A stretch of DNA of 64,000 nucleotides from Dugong dugon. Its lineage: Eukaryota > Chordata > Mammalia > Sirenia > Dugongidae. A program made the position numbers and the translations under genes. The stretch is taken from contig CM057476.1 of assembly GCA_030035585.1 (NCBI GenBank), positions 24,598,501 to 24,662,500 of the forward strand, given 5' to 3'. The notes under the pieces were generated by a model. That model worked only from the letters and a program-made list of their open reading frames with translations. It had not been told where the DNA came from and did not search any database. Positions 53,378 through 64,000 of this stretch are shown piece after piece (the first letter of the stretch is position 1; every line of letters begins with the position of its first letter).

Positions 53378-56030
53378 GGACTGGTATTGGCTATTTTAAA
53401 TTTAACAGTCATACGGTGTGCTATGCTGGGAATGACAGATTGAAGAGGATTGATGTCACATTCGTCATCAAAAAGAACATTTCAAGATCTGTCCTGAAGT
53501 ACATCGCTGTCAGTGATAGGATAATATCCATATGCCTATCCAGTTAATATGACTATTATTCAAATTTATGTACCAACCACTAATGCCATAGATGAAAAAA
53601 TTGAAGATTTTTACCAATTTCTGCAGTATGTAATTGATCAAACATGCAGTCAATCAAGATGCATTAATAATTGCTGGTGATTGAAATGTGAAAGTTGGAA
53701 ATGCAGAAGAAAGATCAGTAGTTGGAAAATATGGCCTTGGTGATATAAACAGGTGGGAGATAGCATAATAGAATTTTGCAAGACCAACGACTTATTCATT
53801 GCAAATACCGTTTTCAACAACATAAATGGGAGCTATACATGTGGACCTTGCTGGATGGAGTACACTGGAATCAAATCGACTACATTTGTGGAAAGAAGCA
53901 ATGGAGAAGCTCAATATCATCAGTCAGAACAAGGACAGGGGCCGACTGCGGAACAGACCGTTAATTGCTTATGTGTAAGTTCAAGTTGAAGCTGAACAAA
54001 ATTAGAACAAGTCCATGAGAGCCAAAGAATGACCTTGAGTATATCCCACCTGAATTTAGAGACCATCTCAAGAGTAGATTTGATGCATTTAACACTAATG
54101 ACTGAAGACCAGACAAGTTGTGAAATGACATCAAGGACATCATACATGAAGATAGCAAAAGGTCATTAAAATGACAAGGTAAAAAGAAAAGACCAAAATG
54201 GATGTCAGGAAAGACTCTGAAACTTGCTCTTGAATGTAGAGTAGCTGAAGTTAAAGGAAAAAATGATGAAGTAAAAGAGCTGATCAGAAGATGTCAAAGG
54301 GCAGCTCAAGAAGACAAAGTAAAATATTATAATGAAATGTGCAAAGACCTGGAATTAGAAAACTAAAAGGGAAGAAAATGCTAAGCATTTCTCAAACTGA
54401 AGGAACTGAAGAGAAAATTCAAGCCTTGAGGAATACACAGCATCACTGTACCAAAAAGGCTTGGTACAATGGTTTTTTCAACCATTTGGGAGGTAGCATA
54501 TAATCAAGAAATGATGATACTGACTGAAGGAAGAAATCTAAGCTGCACTGAAGGCATTGGCAAAAAACAGGGCTCCAGGAATTGATGGAATACCAATTGA
54601 GATGTTTAAAAAAAATGGATGCAACACTGGAAGCACTAACTTGGCTCTGCCAAAAAATTTGGAAGAGAGCTACCTGGCCAACTGACTAGAAGAGATCCAT
54701 ATTTGTGACCATTCCAAAGAAAGATGATCCAACAGAATGCAGAATTTGTCAAACAATATCAATATCACATGCAAGTAAATTTTTGCTGAAGATAATTAAA
54801 AAACGGTTGCAGCAGTACATCAGCAGGGAACTGCCAGAAATTTAAGCTGAATTCAGAAGAGGATGTGGAATGAGGGATATCATTGCTGATGTCAGAAGGA
54901 TTTTGGCTGAAAGCAGAGAATACCAGAAGGATGTTTACCTGTGTTTTATTGACTATGCAAAGACATTTGACTGTGTGGATGATAACAAATTATCGATAAC
55001 ATTGTGAAGAATGAGAATTCTAGAACAATTAATTTTGCTCACGTGGAACCTGTACATAGACGAAGAGGCAGTCATTCGAACAGAACAAGGGGATACTGAT
55101 TGGTTTAAAATCAGAAAAGTTGTGTGTCAGGGTTTTATCCTTTCATCATACTTCCTCAATCTGTAGGCTGATCAAATAATCTGAGAAGCTGAACAGTATG
55201 AAGAAGAATGTGGCATCAGTGTTGGAGGAAGACTCATCAGCAACCTGCGATATGAAGATGATGCAATCTGGCTTGCTGAAAGCAAAAAGGACTTGAAACA
55301 CTGATAAAGATCAAAGACTACAGCCTTCCGTATGGATTATACCTCAACATCACATAACAAAAGTCCACACATCTGGACTAATAAGCAACATCATAATAAA
55401 TGGAGAAAATATTGAAGTTGCCAAGGATTTCAATTTACTTGGATCTACAGTCAACGCCCATGGAAGCAGAGGTCAAGAAATCAAATAATGTGTTACATCT
55501 GGCAAATCTGCTGTAAAAGACCTCTTTAAAGTGTTAAAAAGCAAAGATGTGACTTTGAGGACTAAGGTGCACCTGACCCAAGGCATAGTATTTTCTATCA
55601 CCTTGTATGCATACAAAATCTGAACAATGAATAAGGAACACCGAAGAAGAATTGATGCCTTTGAATTATGATGTTGGCGAAAAATGTTGAATATACCACT
55701 GACTGTCAGAAGAATGAACAAGTCTGCTTGGAAGCAGTACAGCCAGAATGCTTCTTAGAAATGAAGATGGTGAGACGTTGTCTCATGTACTTTGGATGTG
55801 TTACCAGAAGGGACCAGACCCTGCAAAAGGATATCATGCTTGGTAAAGTAGAGGGTCAGTGAAGAAGAGGAAAACCCTCAGTGAAATAGATTGACACAGT
55901 GGCTGCAACAACACGCTCAAGTATAGCAATGATTGTGAGGATGGCACAGGACTGCACAATGTTTCGTTCTGTTGTTCGTAGGTTGCTATGAGTTGGAACT
56001 GACTCGATGGCACCTAACGACAGCTAATAT
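53378..56030 (+). mobile_element. RTE LINE, 2.65 kb, inactive, inserted in old L1M
   Basis: The largest mobile element here. Order: endonuclease C-terminal part (TGATAGGATAATATCCATA near 53515), then the endonuclease GDWN motif near 53679-53687, where the Trp codon is TGA. The reverse transcriptase region follows, with FIDYAKTFD at about 54944 (motif A) and the motif C codons reading Tyr-Glu-Asp-Asp near 55252 instead of Tyr-Ala-Asp-Asp. The RT C-terminus (KDLFKVLKSKDVTLRTKV) is near 55518-55570, then the 3' UTR ends in ACGACAGCTAATATT. Many stops and frameshifts make it non-coding. Near-matching flanks CTAATATGTTCTGT and CTAATATTATGTTCTGT suggest a target duplication with a 3-bp indel. Confidence 0.9.
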
Positions 56031-56475
56031 TATGTTCTGTTGCTCTCTCTATCTTTGTGCCAATAGCATATTACCTAATTACCGTAGCTTTTCAATGAGT
56101 CTAGATATCTGATAATGTAATATCTATAGCTTTGTTCTTCTTCTGGATTTTTTTTAGCTTTTCTAGGTCACTTACATTCATGTGTGTGTGTATGTTTTAG
56201 AATTAGCTCTCAGTTCCCCCTTGTCTCTTGCCTCCTTACATATCCCGCTTGAATTTTAATTGGGATAGCATTGAATCTATAAATGAATTTGAGTTTCATA
56301 ATCCATGAACATGGTATATTCCTCCACTTATTTAAGCCTTTTAAAATTTCTTCCAGCAGTGTTCTGTAATGTAGTTTTTAATGTAGAACTCTTGCATATC
56401 TTTCTTTGGTTTCATTCCTAGATATTTTTTTGGTATATGTATACTATTGTATATGACATTTTAAAATTTCATTTC
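56031..56475 (-). mobile_element. Old L1M ORF2 fragment, resumed
   Basis: TTTGTGCCAATAGCATATTA, TTTTAATTGGGATAGCATTG and CATGAACATGGTATATTCC continue the L1M ORF2 that was interrupted at 53173. Confidence 0.88.
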
Positions 56476-56689
56476 TCCTTAGCAAAATTTTAATCATTTA
56501 CACTTAGCTGAATCATCTTTAATTTAGTGTAACTCCTTTCTACAGTACCCCCTCCTCCACTTAGATATTTAGCAGTCCTTGGAATAGGGTTATTTGTTCT
56601 GCCATCTGTATTCCTATGGAATTTTTTTTTATTTTTTCGTTTTTATCATTACATATTCATAAGATTTTCACTGACTAATTTTTTCAGAA

Positions 56690-56905
56690 GTAGACTGTGA
56701 GGTCCTTTTTCCTAGTCTGTCTTAGTCTGGAAGCTCAGCTGAAACCTGTCCACCATAGGTGACCCTTCTGATATTTTAAATACCAGTGGCATAGCTTCCA
56801 GCATCACAGCAACACACAAGCCACCACAGTACAACAAACTGACAGATGTGTGAGTTTGCCATGAGTCAGAACTGACTTGACGGCACCTAACAACGACAAT
56901 TGTTA
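56690..56905. mobile_element. Chimeric SINE: inverted body with + RTE tail
   Basis: The body (CTAGTCTGTCTTAGTCTGGA, AAGCTCAGCTGAAACCTGTC) matches the tRNA-Gly-headed SINE at 4208-4572 in the same + reading, there the antisense direction. The end TTGCCATGAGTCAGAACTGA, TTGACGGCACCTAACAACGA is an RTE tail in sense direction. The orientations conflict, so it is a rearranged or distinct composite element. Confidence 0.6.
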
Positions 56906-56964
56906 CAAGAAGTAGTATTTGAGTTAGTTACTGATATAAAAGATTGAAACACTAGTCTTTCTAT

Positions 56965-57440
56965 CCTTCTAGACCTACACCGTCTGTTGTGGTATTCATT
57001 ATTATATGTGCCTATAGAGCATTTAAAATGTGGGTGCTTTGAATTGAAATGTGCTGTAAGTGTAAAATGTACACTGAATTCCAAAAGTTAGAATGAAAAA
57101 AAATGTCATTGCTAAGTTTTTGTATTGACTACAACATAATGATAATATTTGGGATGTATTGGAGAATATATTACAATTACTTTATTCTTTAAAAAACAAT
57201 TATGTGGTTACTAAACCACAAACAAAAACAAACCTGTTGCTGTCAAGTTGGTTCTGACTCATAGCAACCCTACAGAATGGACTAGAACTGCCCCATAGCG
57301 TTTCCAAGGAGTGGCTGGTGGATTTGAACTGCCAACTTTTTTGATCAGCAGTTGTAGCTCTTAACCGCTGTGCCACCAGACTCCGTGTGATTATTAGAAA
57401 GCTGAAATTACATTTTTGGCTAACATTATGTTTCTATTAG
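56965..57440. mobile_element. hAT-type MITE interrupted by a SINE
   Basis: The left part (ATTGAAATGTGCTGTAAGTG, TAAAATGTACACTGAATTCC) and the right part after 57384 (AAGCTGAAATTACATTTTTG, GTTTCTATTAGTG) together match one nonautonomous hAT family. Confidence 0.7.
57218..57383 (-). mobile_element. AfroSINE (short type) inside the MITE
   Basis: CAAACCTGTTGCTGTCAAGT to GTGCCACCAGACTCC on +. Loose flanks TGTGGTTACTAAA and TGTGATTATTAGA. Confidence 0.9.
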
Positions 57441-57444
57441 TGTG

Positions 57445-57830
57445 GTTCTAGCCCATTTTCAAGTACGTATGTATGTGTAAAAATGTATGGTTTTATTTTG
57501 TTCTTCATAAATGGAAGGTTGACATTCTTCTCCAAATGGCTTTTTTCACTTAATAGTCTTGAATCTCTTTTTACGTCAGAACATATAGATCAACCATATT
57601 CTTTTGAACTTCCGTGAAGTAATATATATAATGGACGTACCATTCATCTGCTGATGGACAAGCAGGGAGTTTTCAGTATCTTTTTTTGCTATTACAAATA
57701 TTGTTGCAGTAAAAAAGGCCCCATACAAGTCTCACTGTATATATTTAGGACTAGCATAGGCTTTGAGAAGTTGGACAGCAATTAAATTTAATAGATTCTC
57801 CCAAAATGTTCATTAAAAAGTCTGTTCTAA
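57445..57830 (-). mobile_element. Old L1M fragment
   Basis: GGCTTTTTTCACTTAATAGT, TGATGGACAAGCAGGGAG and TTTGCTATTACAAATATTGT are the reverse of L1M. Confidence 0.8.
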
Positions 57831-57997
57831 ATGCTCCAGCACTTGGTGTTAATCTTTTACATTTTTTTTTCCAAAATGATTTGCAAACCATAGTACTCAG
57901 TGATACCTCAGTTATAGCATTTATCGTTTATTTGTTTGTAGTGTTGGCCTTCTCCAGACTGTATAACTGGGAGCTCCTAGAGGGAAAGAAGCACAAT

Positions 57998-58115
57998 CTC
58001 ATTCATTCATTCATTTAACATGTGTTTGCTTGGTGCTTACTGTGTGTCAGGAGCTGTATGCTTTTTGGTATAAATATGCCATCATTCTTCCCCTTGATGA
58101 GCTCAAATCTCCTGC
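57998..58115 (-). mobile_element. L2 3' fragment
   Basis: CTCATTCATTCATTCATTTA, TGGTGCTTACTGTGTGTCAG and TGATGAGCTCAAATCTCC are the reverse of the L2 terminus. Confidence 0.8.
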
Positions 58116-58732
58116 CAACTGTACTGCAGTGTTCCAGTTACGGTCCAGTGTTGATAAATGCTTGTTGGCCTGGCAGAAAAACACTGAAGGTTTTTAGGTA
58201 AAGAATGTTTTCCTCTCCTTGGCTTTTATGGGTGGTCATCTTTATTTTACTCAAAAGTGGAGAGGAATGTTTATGAAGCCCAGTAGTAAATATCAAGTAA
58301 AATTTAGTCTTCTTTTCTTTTCTGCAATTACTTTGTTGTAACTAAAATCTAAAATTTATGTTCAACGAGGATACTCTTTATATTCTAATGATGCCTCCCA
58401 CATAAAAGCTCTTTTAAAATGAAATTTCATTATTTGTGATTTTAAAGAATAAATCATAATTGTTATCAATTTTTAAAACTTGTAGGTTCGTATTAACAGT
58501 TACTGGCAAAAAGAAAAGAATACTTGACTTTGTGAGAAAATTGAGCCTTCTGGATTTCCTTTAGGAAGTGGCTACAGGAAATTAATTAGATGATCTTTGA
58601 TGACATCATCCAAACCACAGCACTGTCTCTGAAAACAATGCTATTTTTCTTGGACCTTTATGCAGACGTTTTGTACGCCATGTATATTGTTATATGATTT
58701 GCGTTAGTGCTAATATGAAATCCACACAAAAG
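58116..58732. other. TTC28 intron, nothing recognised
   Basis: No assignable element; a TTTTAAA-rich patch at 58410-58490. Confidence 0.5.
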
Positions 58733-58734
58733 TT

Positions 58735-58794
<60 letters not shown>

Positions 58795-58885
58795 AAAAAA
58801 GGAGGAAGGGAGGGCGAGAGGGAGGAAGAGAGAGAGGGAGAGAGCAAGAGAGATAGAGAATGAATGAATGAATGAATGTGAATGT
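58733..58885. repeat. Compound microsatellite (TG)n(AG)n...(AATG)n
   Basis: TG run at 58735-58755, GA run to 58788, an A10, purine-only GGAGG/GAGA sequence, then AATG units at 58858-58880. A 100+ bp purine-rich stretch on one strand could form triplex-like structure and be length-variable. Confidence 0.95.
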
Positions 58886-59454
58886 AGTGAGGTAATTATT
58901 TTATTTCCAGTAGTACAGGAGTTAGAGTTAAAAGGTAAAAAGCATTCCATTTTAGCAGAGAATCATATCCGCATAGGGAATATTAATTTCAGGAGGGGAA
59001 GGTTTAGCATCCTTTTCAGTGGTGTGTATCTTACAGGCTTTTGAGAGACAAATAGAATTGTTAAGCTGTAACTCTTCAAATCACTGAAGACTGTAGGGCT
59101 TGGAAAGTAGACACTTGCCAAGAATGGAGACAGGACCTCAACTTCTTGATTTTGCTCTTTATTTTGTGTTATAAATCAGCTGTCCATTTGGGCTTGTAAT
59201 GAGTTATAAAAAGCTCTTTTTTCTCCCGCTGATAACATAGTTTTTGCCTCAAAAGAATTTGCATACCCAGTGAATATGTGTATATGTTTGTGGAATGTAT
59301 GATATGCCTGGTAAGTCATCCTTCAGCTGTTCTATGTTTTCAAACTATATTTTTCAGGTTCTACTTTATCATCAATCCACATACTATATTTTTATTTTTC
59401 CTCTTCCAGCCACAGCATTTTGCAGCCTGTTCTTATGCAGAGTAGATAGATCTT
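58886..59454. other. TTC28 intron, nothing recognised
   Basis: No assignable element. Confidence 0.5.
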
Positions 59455-59600
59455 CAGACTAGGAATTAGGAGATTTAAATTTGAACCGTGGTTTTGCCAT
59501 TAGAGGCCATATATCATGGTTAGGCCTCTTCTGGAAGCTCTCTGGGCCGCCAGTTTGCCATCTGTAATACGGTAAGACCAGATTAGATTATCTCTAGAGC
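59455..59600 (+). mobile_element. MIR-type fragment
   Basis: AGACTAGGAATTAGGAGATT, TTTGAACCGTGGTTTTGCCA and CCATCTGTAATACGG follow MIR-class order. Confidence 0.65.
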
Positions 59601-59720
59601 CATATTGCTCAACATGGTAACCATTAGCCACATGTGATTATTTTAACTTAATTAAAATTAAATAAAATAAAAAATTCAGTTCCCTAACCACATTTTAAGT
59701 GCTCAGTAGAAAAATGTGGC
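59601..59720. mobile_element. hAT-type MITE fragment
   Basis: CATGGTAACCATTAGCCACA, TGTGATTATTTTAAC and TTTTAAGTGCTCAGTAG match the family at 28255-28470. Confidence 0.6.
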
Positions 59721-59723
59721 TGC

Positions 59724-59927
59724 TGTTGTTAACTGCCATTGAGTCACCCCGACTCATGGCGACCCTATGTGTTGCAGAATAGAACTGTTCCATAAGGTTT
59801 TCTTGACTGTAATCATTACAGAAGCAGATTACCTGGACTTTTCTTCTGTGGAGTGGCTGGGTGGGTTCGAACCACCAACCATTAGGTTAGCAGCTGATTG
59901 CAAACTGCTTGTGCCACCTGGGCTCTG
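59724..59927 (-). mobile_element. AfroSINE, older type
   Basis: TGTTGTTAACTGCCATTGAG, CTATGTGTTGCAGAATAGAA and the head TGTGCCACCTGGGCTC on +. Confidence 0.88.
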
Positions 59928-60002
59928 TGTGTGTGTACGTAAGTATATGTATATACGTAAATATATGTATATATACATAAATATATGTGTATATATTTGT
60001 TG
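59928..60002. repeat. (TG)n/(TATG)n microsatellite
   Basis: TG then TACG/TATG/ATAA units directly after the SINE head. Confidence 0.9.
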
Positions 60003-60016
60003 TAGAAATACAGGAT

Positions 60017-61513
60017 AAAGAAAAATGATACAAGAGAATATTTGAAGAAATAACAGTGAAACTTTTCCCCAATTTAGTAAAAAACATAAATTTACAGATT
60101 CAAAAGCTCAGCTAGCTTCAAGCAGAGTAAACATGAAGAAAAGCATGACTATGCACTTTATAGTCTAAGTACTATAAACCAAATATAAAGAGAAAATATT
60201 GAAAGCAACCAAAGCATAATGGCACATTACATGCAGAGGGAACAGCAATATAAATGACAGCTGATTTCTTATCAGAAACCATGATGGCCAGAAGACAGTG
60301 GAACAAAATTTTCAAAGTGCTGAAAGAAAAAACAAAGCCTGTCAACCAGAATTCAATAACCAACAAAAATAATTTTCAAGAATGAAGGCAAAATAGAGAC
60401 ATTTTCATGTAAGTGAAAACCAAGAAAACTAACAACAGATCTTCACTGCAAGAAATGCTAAAGGAAGTTTTTCAGGCTGAAGTAAAATGATATCAAATCT
60501 TTGGGATTCTCAGACCTTTAGGAAAAAAAAAAAGAGCACTAAAGATAATAAATATATTGGTAAATTTATAAGGCTAGTTTTTTCCTCTTAATTTCTTTAA
60601 AATGCATATGGCTGCTTAAAGCAAAAACTTTAACACTGGATTGTAGTCTTTATAGTATGCCTAAATGTAATATATCTGATTTTCATATATTGTTGGGGGT
60701 GTAAAGTGCTATACCCACTTTGGAAAAAGATTTTTCAGTTTCTTTAAAATCTAAACATACACTTAGTCTGTGGCCCAGCACTCTACTCTTAGGTATTTAC
60801 CCTAGAAAATTTAAAATATAAGTCCATGAAATAATTTGTACAAGAATGTTCATAGCAGTTTTATTCATAATAGCAAAATCTGAAAAGAGCCTGTGTTTCT
60901 CAACAAGAGAATGGATATATAAACTACTATATATTTGTGAAGTACATGCAGCAATATGAATGAATCTCAAAAACATCAGGCTGTGTGAAAGAAGTCACAC
61001 AAAAGAGAATATATTTTATGATTTCGTTAATAAAAGGTTGTAGAACAAGTAAAACTAACCTGTGGTGAAAGCAATCGGAACAATGGTTATCTTTAGAACA
61101 GGAATGGGGGCAAGGGTTGACTGGGAAGGGGCATGAGGGTACTTTCGTGGGTTATATGAATGTTTTACCTCTTCGTATGCATTTGAATTACATGAGTGTA
61201 TGTCAAAATTCATCAAATGATACACTTAAAATTGTGCATTTAAATTAATGTAAATTGTACATGCAAAGGTAAATAAATATTGAATTCTAGTTAATGATAT
61301 ACATGCTGCAGAATCCTAATGTCTGCAGCTTACTTTAAAATATATCAAAAACAAGATAGATACTTGATAAAGCACACTTAGAAAACTACACTTAAAAAAA
61401 TGTTAATTGCAGAATCATAATAATGAATATATCGGTATTCACTCTAATTGTTTTACCTTTTCTGTATGCTTGTAATTTTTCATTATAAAATGTTATTTAA
61501 AAAAAAAAAAAAG
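60017..61513 (+). mobile_element. Old L1M, 1.5 kb, 10-bp duplication, poly(A)
   Basis: A 5'-truncated L1 with GCTAAAGGAAGTTTTTCAGG, TTGTTGGGGGTGTAAAGTGC, TGTTCATAGCAGTTTTATTC and a classic 3' end with a run of about 16 A at 61498-61512. Flanks AATACAGGAT at 60007-60016 and 61514-61523. Confidence 0.88.
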
Positions 61514-61523
61514 AATACAGGAT

Positions 61524-62093
61524 TGATGGTGAAACCAGAGTGAACATTAATTCTAGTGATCAGACTTCTTGGTGGAAACTGACCCATGTAGAATAACTTC
61601 CACGTGCCAAGAAAACAAAACCACTTTCCACTCCTTTCCCCTTCCTGGCAATGTATGCATAGCACATCCTGAAACAACATAACAGCAGAGTGTTCATATA
61701 TAGATGAAACCAGCATCAACTAAATAGCAGAAGTCAATGAATTGAATATTAGTCTTGAAGGGCATTTTGGGTGGTATGAATGGAAGGAGGGAGGGGCAGT
61801 CTCATCTTCTCAGCTTTCATGATGGTGCAGGTGTTCGCCTTGATTGCATGGTCACTGGCCTTTTGTTACAGCATTGGCTGTGGGGAGTCACTTTTTCCGT
61901 ACAAAAAGGTGGCAGGATGGGGCAGAGGGTAGGTAAGATACAGGTGGTACTTCATACAGTTTAATAGAGGTCACCACAGCCAGCCTTCTCATTTTATCCT
62001 GAGAAATAGGAAGCCTGTAGAAATAAAGCAGTTTGTGATTTTTCTCAGTATTAAATGTGGTACTTCGCTTCTAAAGATCTTAAGTTAGCCAAA
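61524..62093. other. TTC28 intron, nothing recognised
   Basis: No assignable element; the + frame at 61755-61964 lacks a domain. Confidence 0.5.
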
Positions 62094-62105
62094 TATTTTC
62101 TTTAT

Positions 62106-62302
62106 GCCCGTTGCTGTCAAGTCAGTTCTGACTCATAGCGACCCCACAGGACAGAGTAGAACTGCCCCATGGGGTTTCCAAGGCTGTAATCTTTACGGAA
62201 ACAGACTGCCACATCTTTTTCCCACGGAACAGCTGGTGGGTCCAAACTACTGACCTTTTGGTCAGCAGCTGAGTGCTTAACTACTGTGCCACCAGGGCGC
62301 CT
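62106..62302 (-). mobile_element. AfroSINE (long type), 12-bp duplication, no tail
   Basis: A well-kept copy starting GCCCGTTGCTGTCAAGTCAG and ending CACCAGGGCGCC on +. Flanks TATTTTCTTTAT (62094-62105) and TATTTTCTCTAT (62303-62314). The 3' end abuts the target with no A/T run. Confidence 0.93.
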
Positions 62303-62314
62303 TATTTTCTCTAT

Positions 62315-62914
62315 AACAGATAAAATTTGTAGAATGTTAGCTCAGACCTGGTAATTTAAAATAATGATTATCATTGATAATGAATTATTTTAAGTTCGTG
62401 ATTAGTCTTTACTACTTACAAATAGATTTCTTATTTTCTTGTACATTATTTTATGTTGCATTTGGATTTCAGGAATCAATTTTTATATAGATTAATAGAG
62501 TTGAATAATTTCCCAGACAGACAGGTTCCCTGGGCTATACCAAAAGTCTTTTACTTGATAGTGCATGTGATACCCTTATTAGGGACTGTGGACTGGACTA
62601 AGAACTAAGAGATTTATTTGAGCATAAAGAGTCGGAATTAAAGGACTCAGAAATTGATGGAATCTGACATATTGGAGACTGCAGCATCATCCAGGGACTA
62701 AGAAGAATTTGACTGCTCTTGTTCCTAAGGTACTGATGACAGTCTGTAATGCTAAAGAATGTGATTTCTGTGGTCAAGAAGCTGTCATTCTGGAATGATG
62801 GGTAGCAGACTGTCCCAACAGAACAGCTACTGGATAAACTTACACTTAACTTGATTTTTAACTTCGGGCTTATCTATTCCGGGGGCCATGCTGGAGAAAC
62901 TGAAGCAAATTAGT
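62315..62914. other. TTC28 intron, nothing recognised
   Basis: No assignable element. Confidence 0.5.
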
Positions 62915-63030
62915 GACATTATTCCTATTTTTATAGATGAGAAAATTAAGGCTTAAAAAGGATGGATGATTTTTCTTAAGGCCACACAGTTAATAAGTGT
63001 TAGAACCCTGGCTTTGGAAAACAACATGGA
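62915..63030 (-). mobile_element. MIR fragment
   Basis: TTTTTATAGATGAGAAAATT and AAGGCCACACAGTTAATAAG are the reverse of the MIR core. Confidence 0.8.
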
Positions 63031-63941
63031 ATATGATCTGCTAACTACTTGGAATAATTTTTTTTTGGTCTGAAATCAATAATTCTTGCTGAAATGAAAT
63101 CTGCCCTGTGTATCCAGTTTTTAAAAAGATAACTTCCAAAACAAAAACAACAAAAATAATTTCCTATGGTTCCATTGTAATTTTGTAAGGGCATCACTGA
63201 GGTTTGTTTAATTTTATGGGATTGTGGGTTAGAACAATTAAAATCTGATTAGTATAGCTTGTACGGGCAGTGCCCTTCCACCCGCTGCTACCGATGATCC
63301 AAATTAGAATTTGTTTCTTATTTTTAATTTTAGTGCACAATTGGAGGAGGAGAGGAGGAGAACAGTCTGTTTTCAAAGCAGTAATCAGAATCTTTTATCC
63401 TCTCTGAATAAAAGCACTTTCCTCTAATTACTATAAAACACCCATGAATCCCAGAGTTCTCCTATTCCACAAAGAAATCACATCCCAAAGAAATCACTAT
63501 TGAATTGCTTATTGTTTTTATTCCTTAATCCACATACTTCTCTGGAATTACTACCCAGGTGTCCTCTGGTTTCTGGAGGTATCTTAGAGCATGTCTTTGG
63601 GGCTTTCCTAGAAAAAACAGGTAGAGAATGCCAAGAACCTTCTAAATATTTTACCATTCTGGCCTCTGATAACACTTGACTAATTAGTTAATTAATTAAT
63701 CAAAGTTTTTTTTTTTTATATTTATGATAGTTGGTTGGGCCTAAATTTTATATTTTAACTATCTTGTAGGAGGTTTTACTAGGCAAACTAAGAGGCTAAA
63801 GAAAGATTACAGGAGAAATAAAGCACTGAAGACAATAAGCATTCCAAAAGTCTCTAAAAATACTAGTTAAGGAGTTAATGATGCTGACCAGAATTTATAA
63901 GCAGAATGTCATTAAGATCATGGTTCTTGTATAAAATAGAC
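63031..63941. other. TTC28 intron, nothing recognised
   Basis: AT-rich; a TTAA-rich run at 63681-63702 and T9 after it; no element assigned. Confidence 0.5.
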
Positions 63942-64000
63942 TTTGGTGGAGTCCTTGTTCTGACACTTATCTCATTGTGTGACCTTGAGTAAGTTACTTA
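63942..64000 (+). mobile_element. MIR, cut by window end
   Basis: CTGACACTTATCTCATTGTG and TGACCTTGAGTAAGTTACTT are the MIR core. Confidence 0.8.

Larger units (their letters stand above)
1..64000 (+). other. TTC28: TTC28 gene body (partial), mostly intron
   Basis: The three phase-compatible coding exons place the whole window inside one + strand transcription unit, running from an intron of at least 35.5 kb upstream to an intron of at least 17.5 kb downstream. Only 552 of 64000 bases are coding. No competing gene is supported on either strand. From family knowledge, TTC28 is a protein of roughly 2,400-2,500 residues with many N-terminal TPRs and a C-terminal CHAT domain, linked to Aurora B and the spindle midzone/midbody. 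The large introns fit its known size of several hundred kb in human. Exon numbers are not assigned because the gene's 5' end lies outside the window. Confidence 0.88.

Noticed and set aside
1..64000. CRISPR arrays, operons, riboswitches, phage or plasmid features
   Set aside because: Repeat content, splice structure and transposon families are mammalian; no spaced direct-repeat array or prokaryotic gene order exists.

Overview
The window reads as intronic mammalian DNA from an afrotherian, most likely an elephant or close relative. Two signals point there. About 26 full or partial copies belong to the tRNA-headed AfroSINE type, whose 3' end resembles an RTE-class LINE. Several L1 3'-UTR copies belong to a subfamily I associate with elephant genomes. 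Older eutherian repeats (MIR, L2, L1M, hAT MITEs, LTRs) fill in the background. No bacterial, phage or CRISPR features are present.

One gene is supported. Three coding exons on the + strand (35513-35660, 45135-45407, 46357-46487) encode tetratricopeptide repeats recognisable as TTC28. The splice phases agree (0 in, 1, 1, 0 out) and the exons join to 552 nt (184 codons) with no stop. Positions 1-35512 and 46488-64000 are flanking introns; the introns between the exons are 9474 bp and 949 bp. No promoter, first exon, last exon or CpG island is visible.

Layout: 1-8.9 kb holds SINEs, MIRs, a tRNA-Gly-headed SINE and a possible minus-strand pseudogene. 8.9-14 kb has a head-to-head inverted pair of L1 3'-UTR copies, another L1 copy, an old L1M 3' end and a 482-bp solo LTR with a 5-bp target duplication. 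16-20 kb has MIR/L2 and a composite L1 insertion with a 16-bp duplication. 21-32 kb has old L1, RTE fragments and a dense SINE cluster with a triplicated target site. 35-47 kb has the exons. 48-49 kb has a class I-like solo LTR with a 4-bp duplication. 51-57 kb is a nested stack (old L1M, SINE, 2.65-kb dead RTE LINE, interrupted MITE). 57-64 kb has old L1/L2/MIR, a compound microsatellite and a 1.5-kb L1M copy.

I did not find a new molecular system. What merits a second look is retrotransposition structure: duplicated, nested, inverted and composite insertions whose breakpoints can be read directly. Repeat family names are from recognition, not a database search, and copy boundaries are generally good to about 10 bp where a target duplication is quoted and about 30 bp elsewhere.
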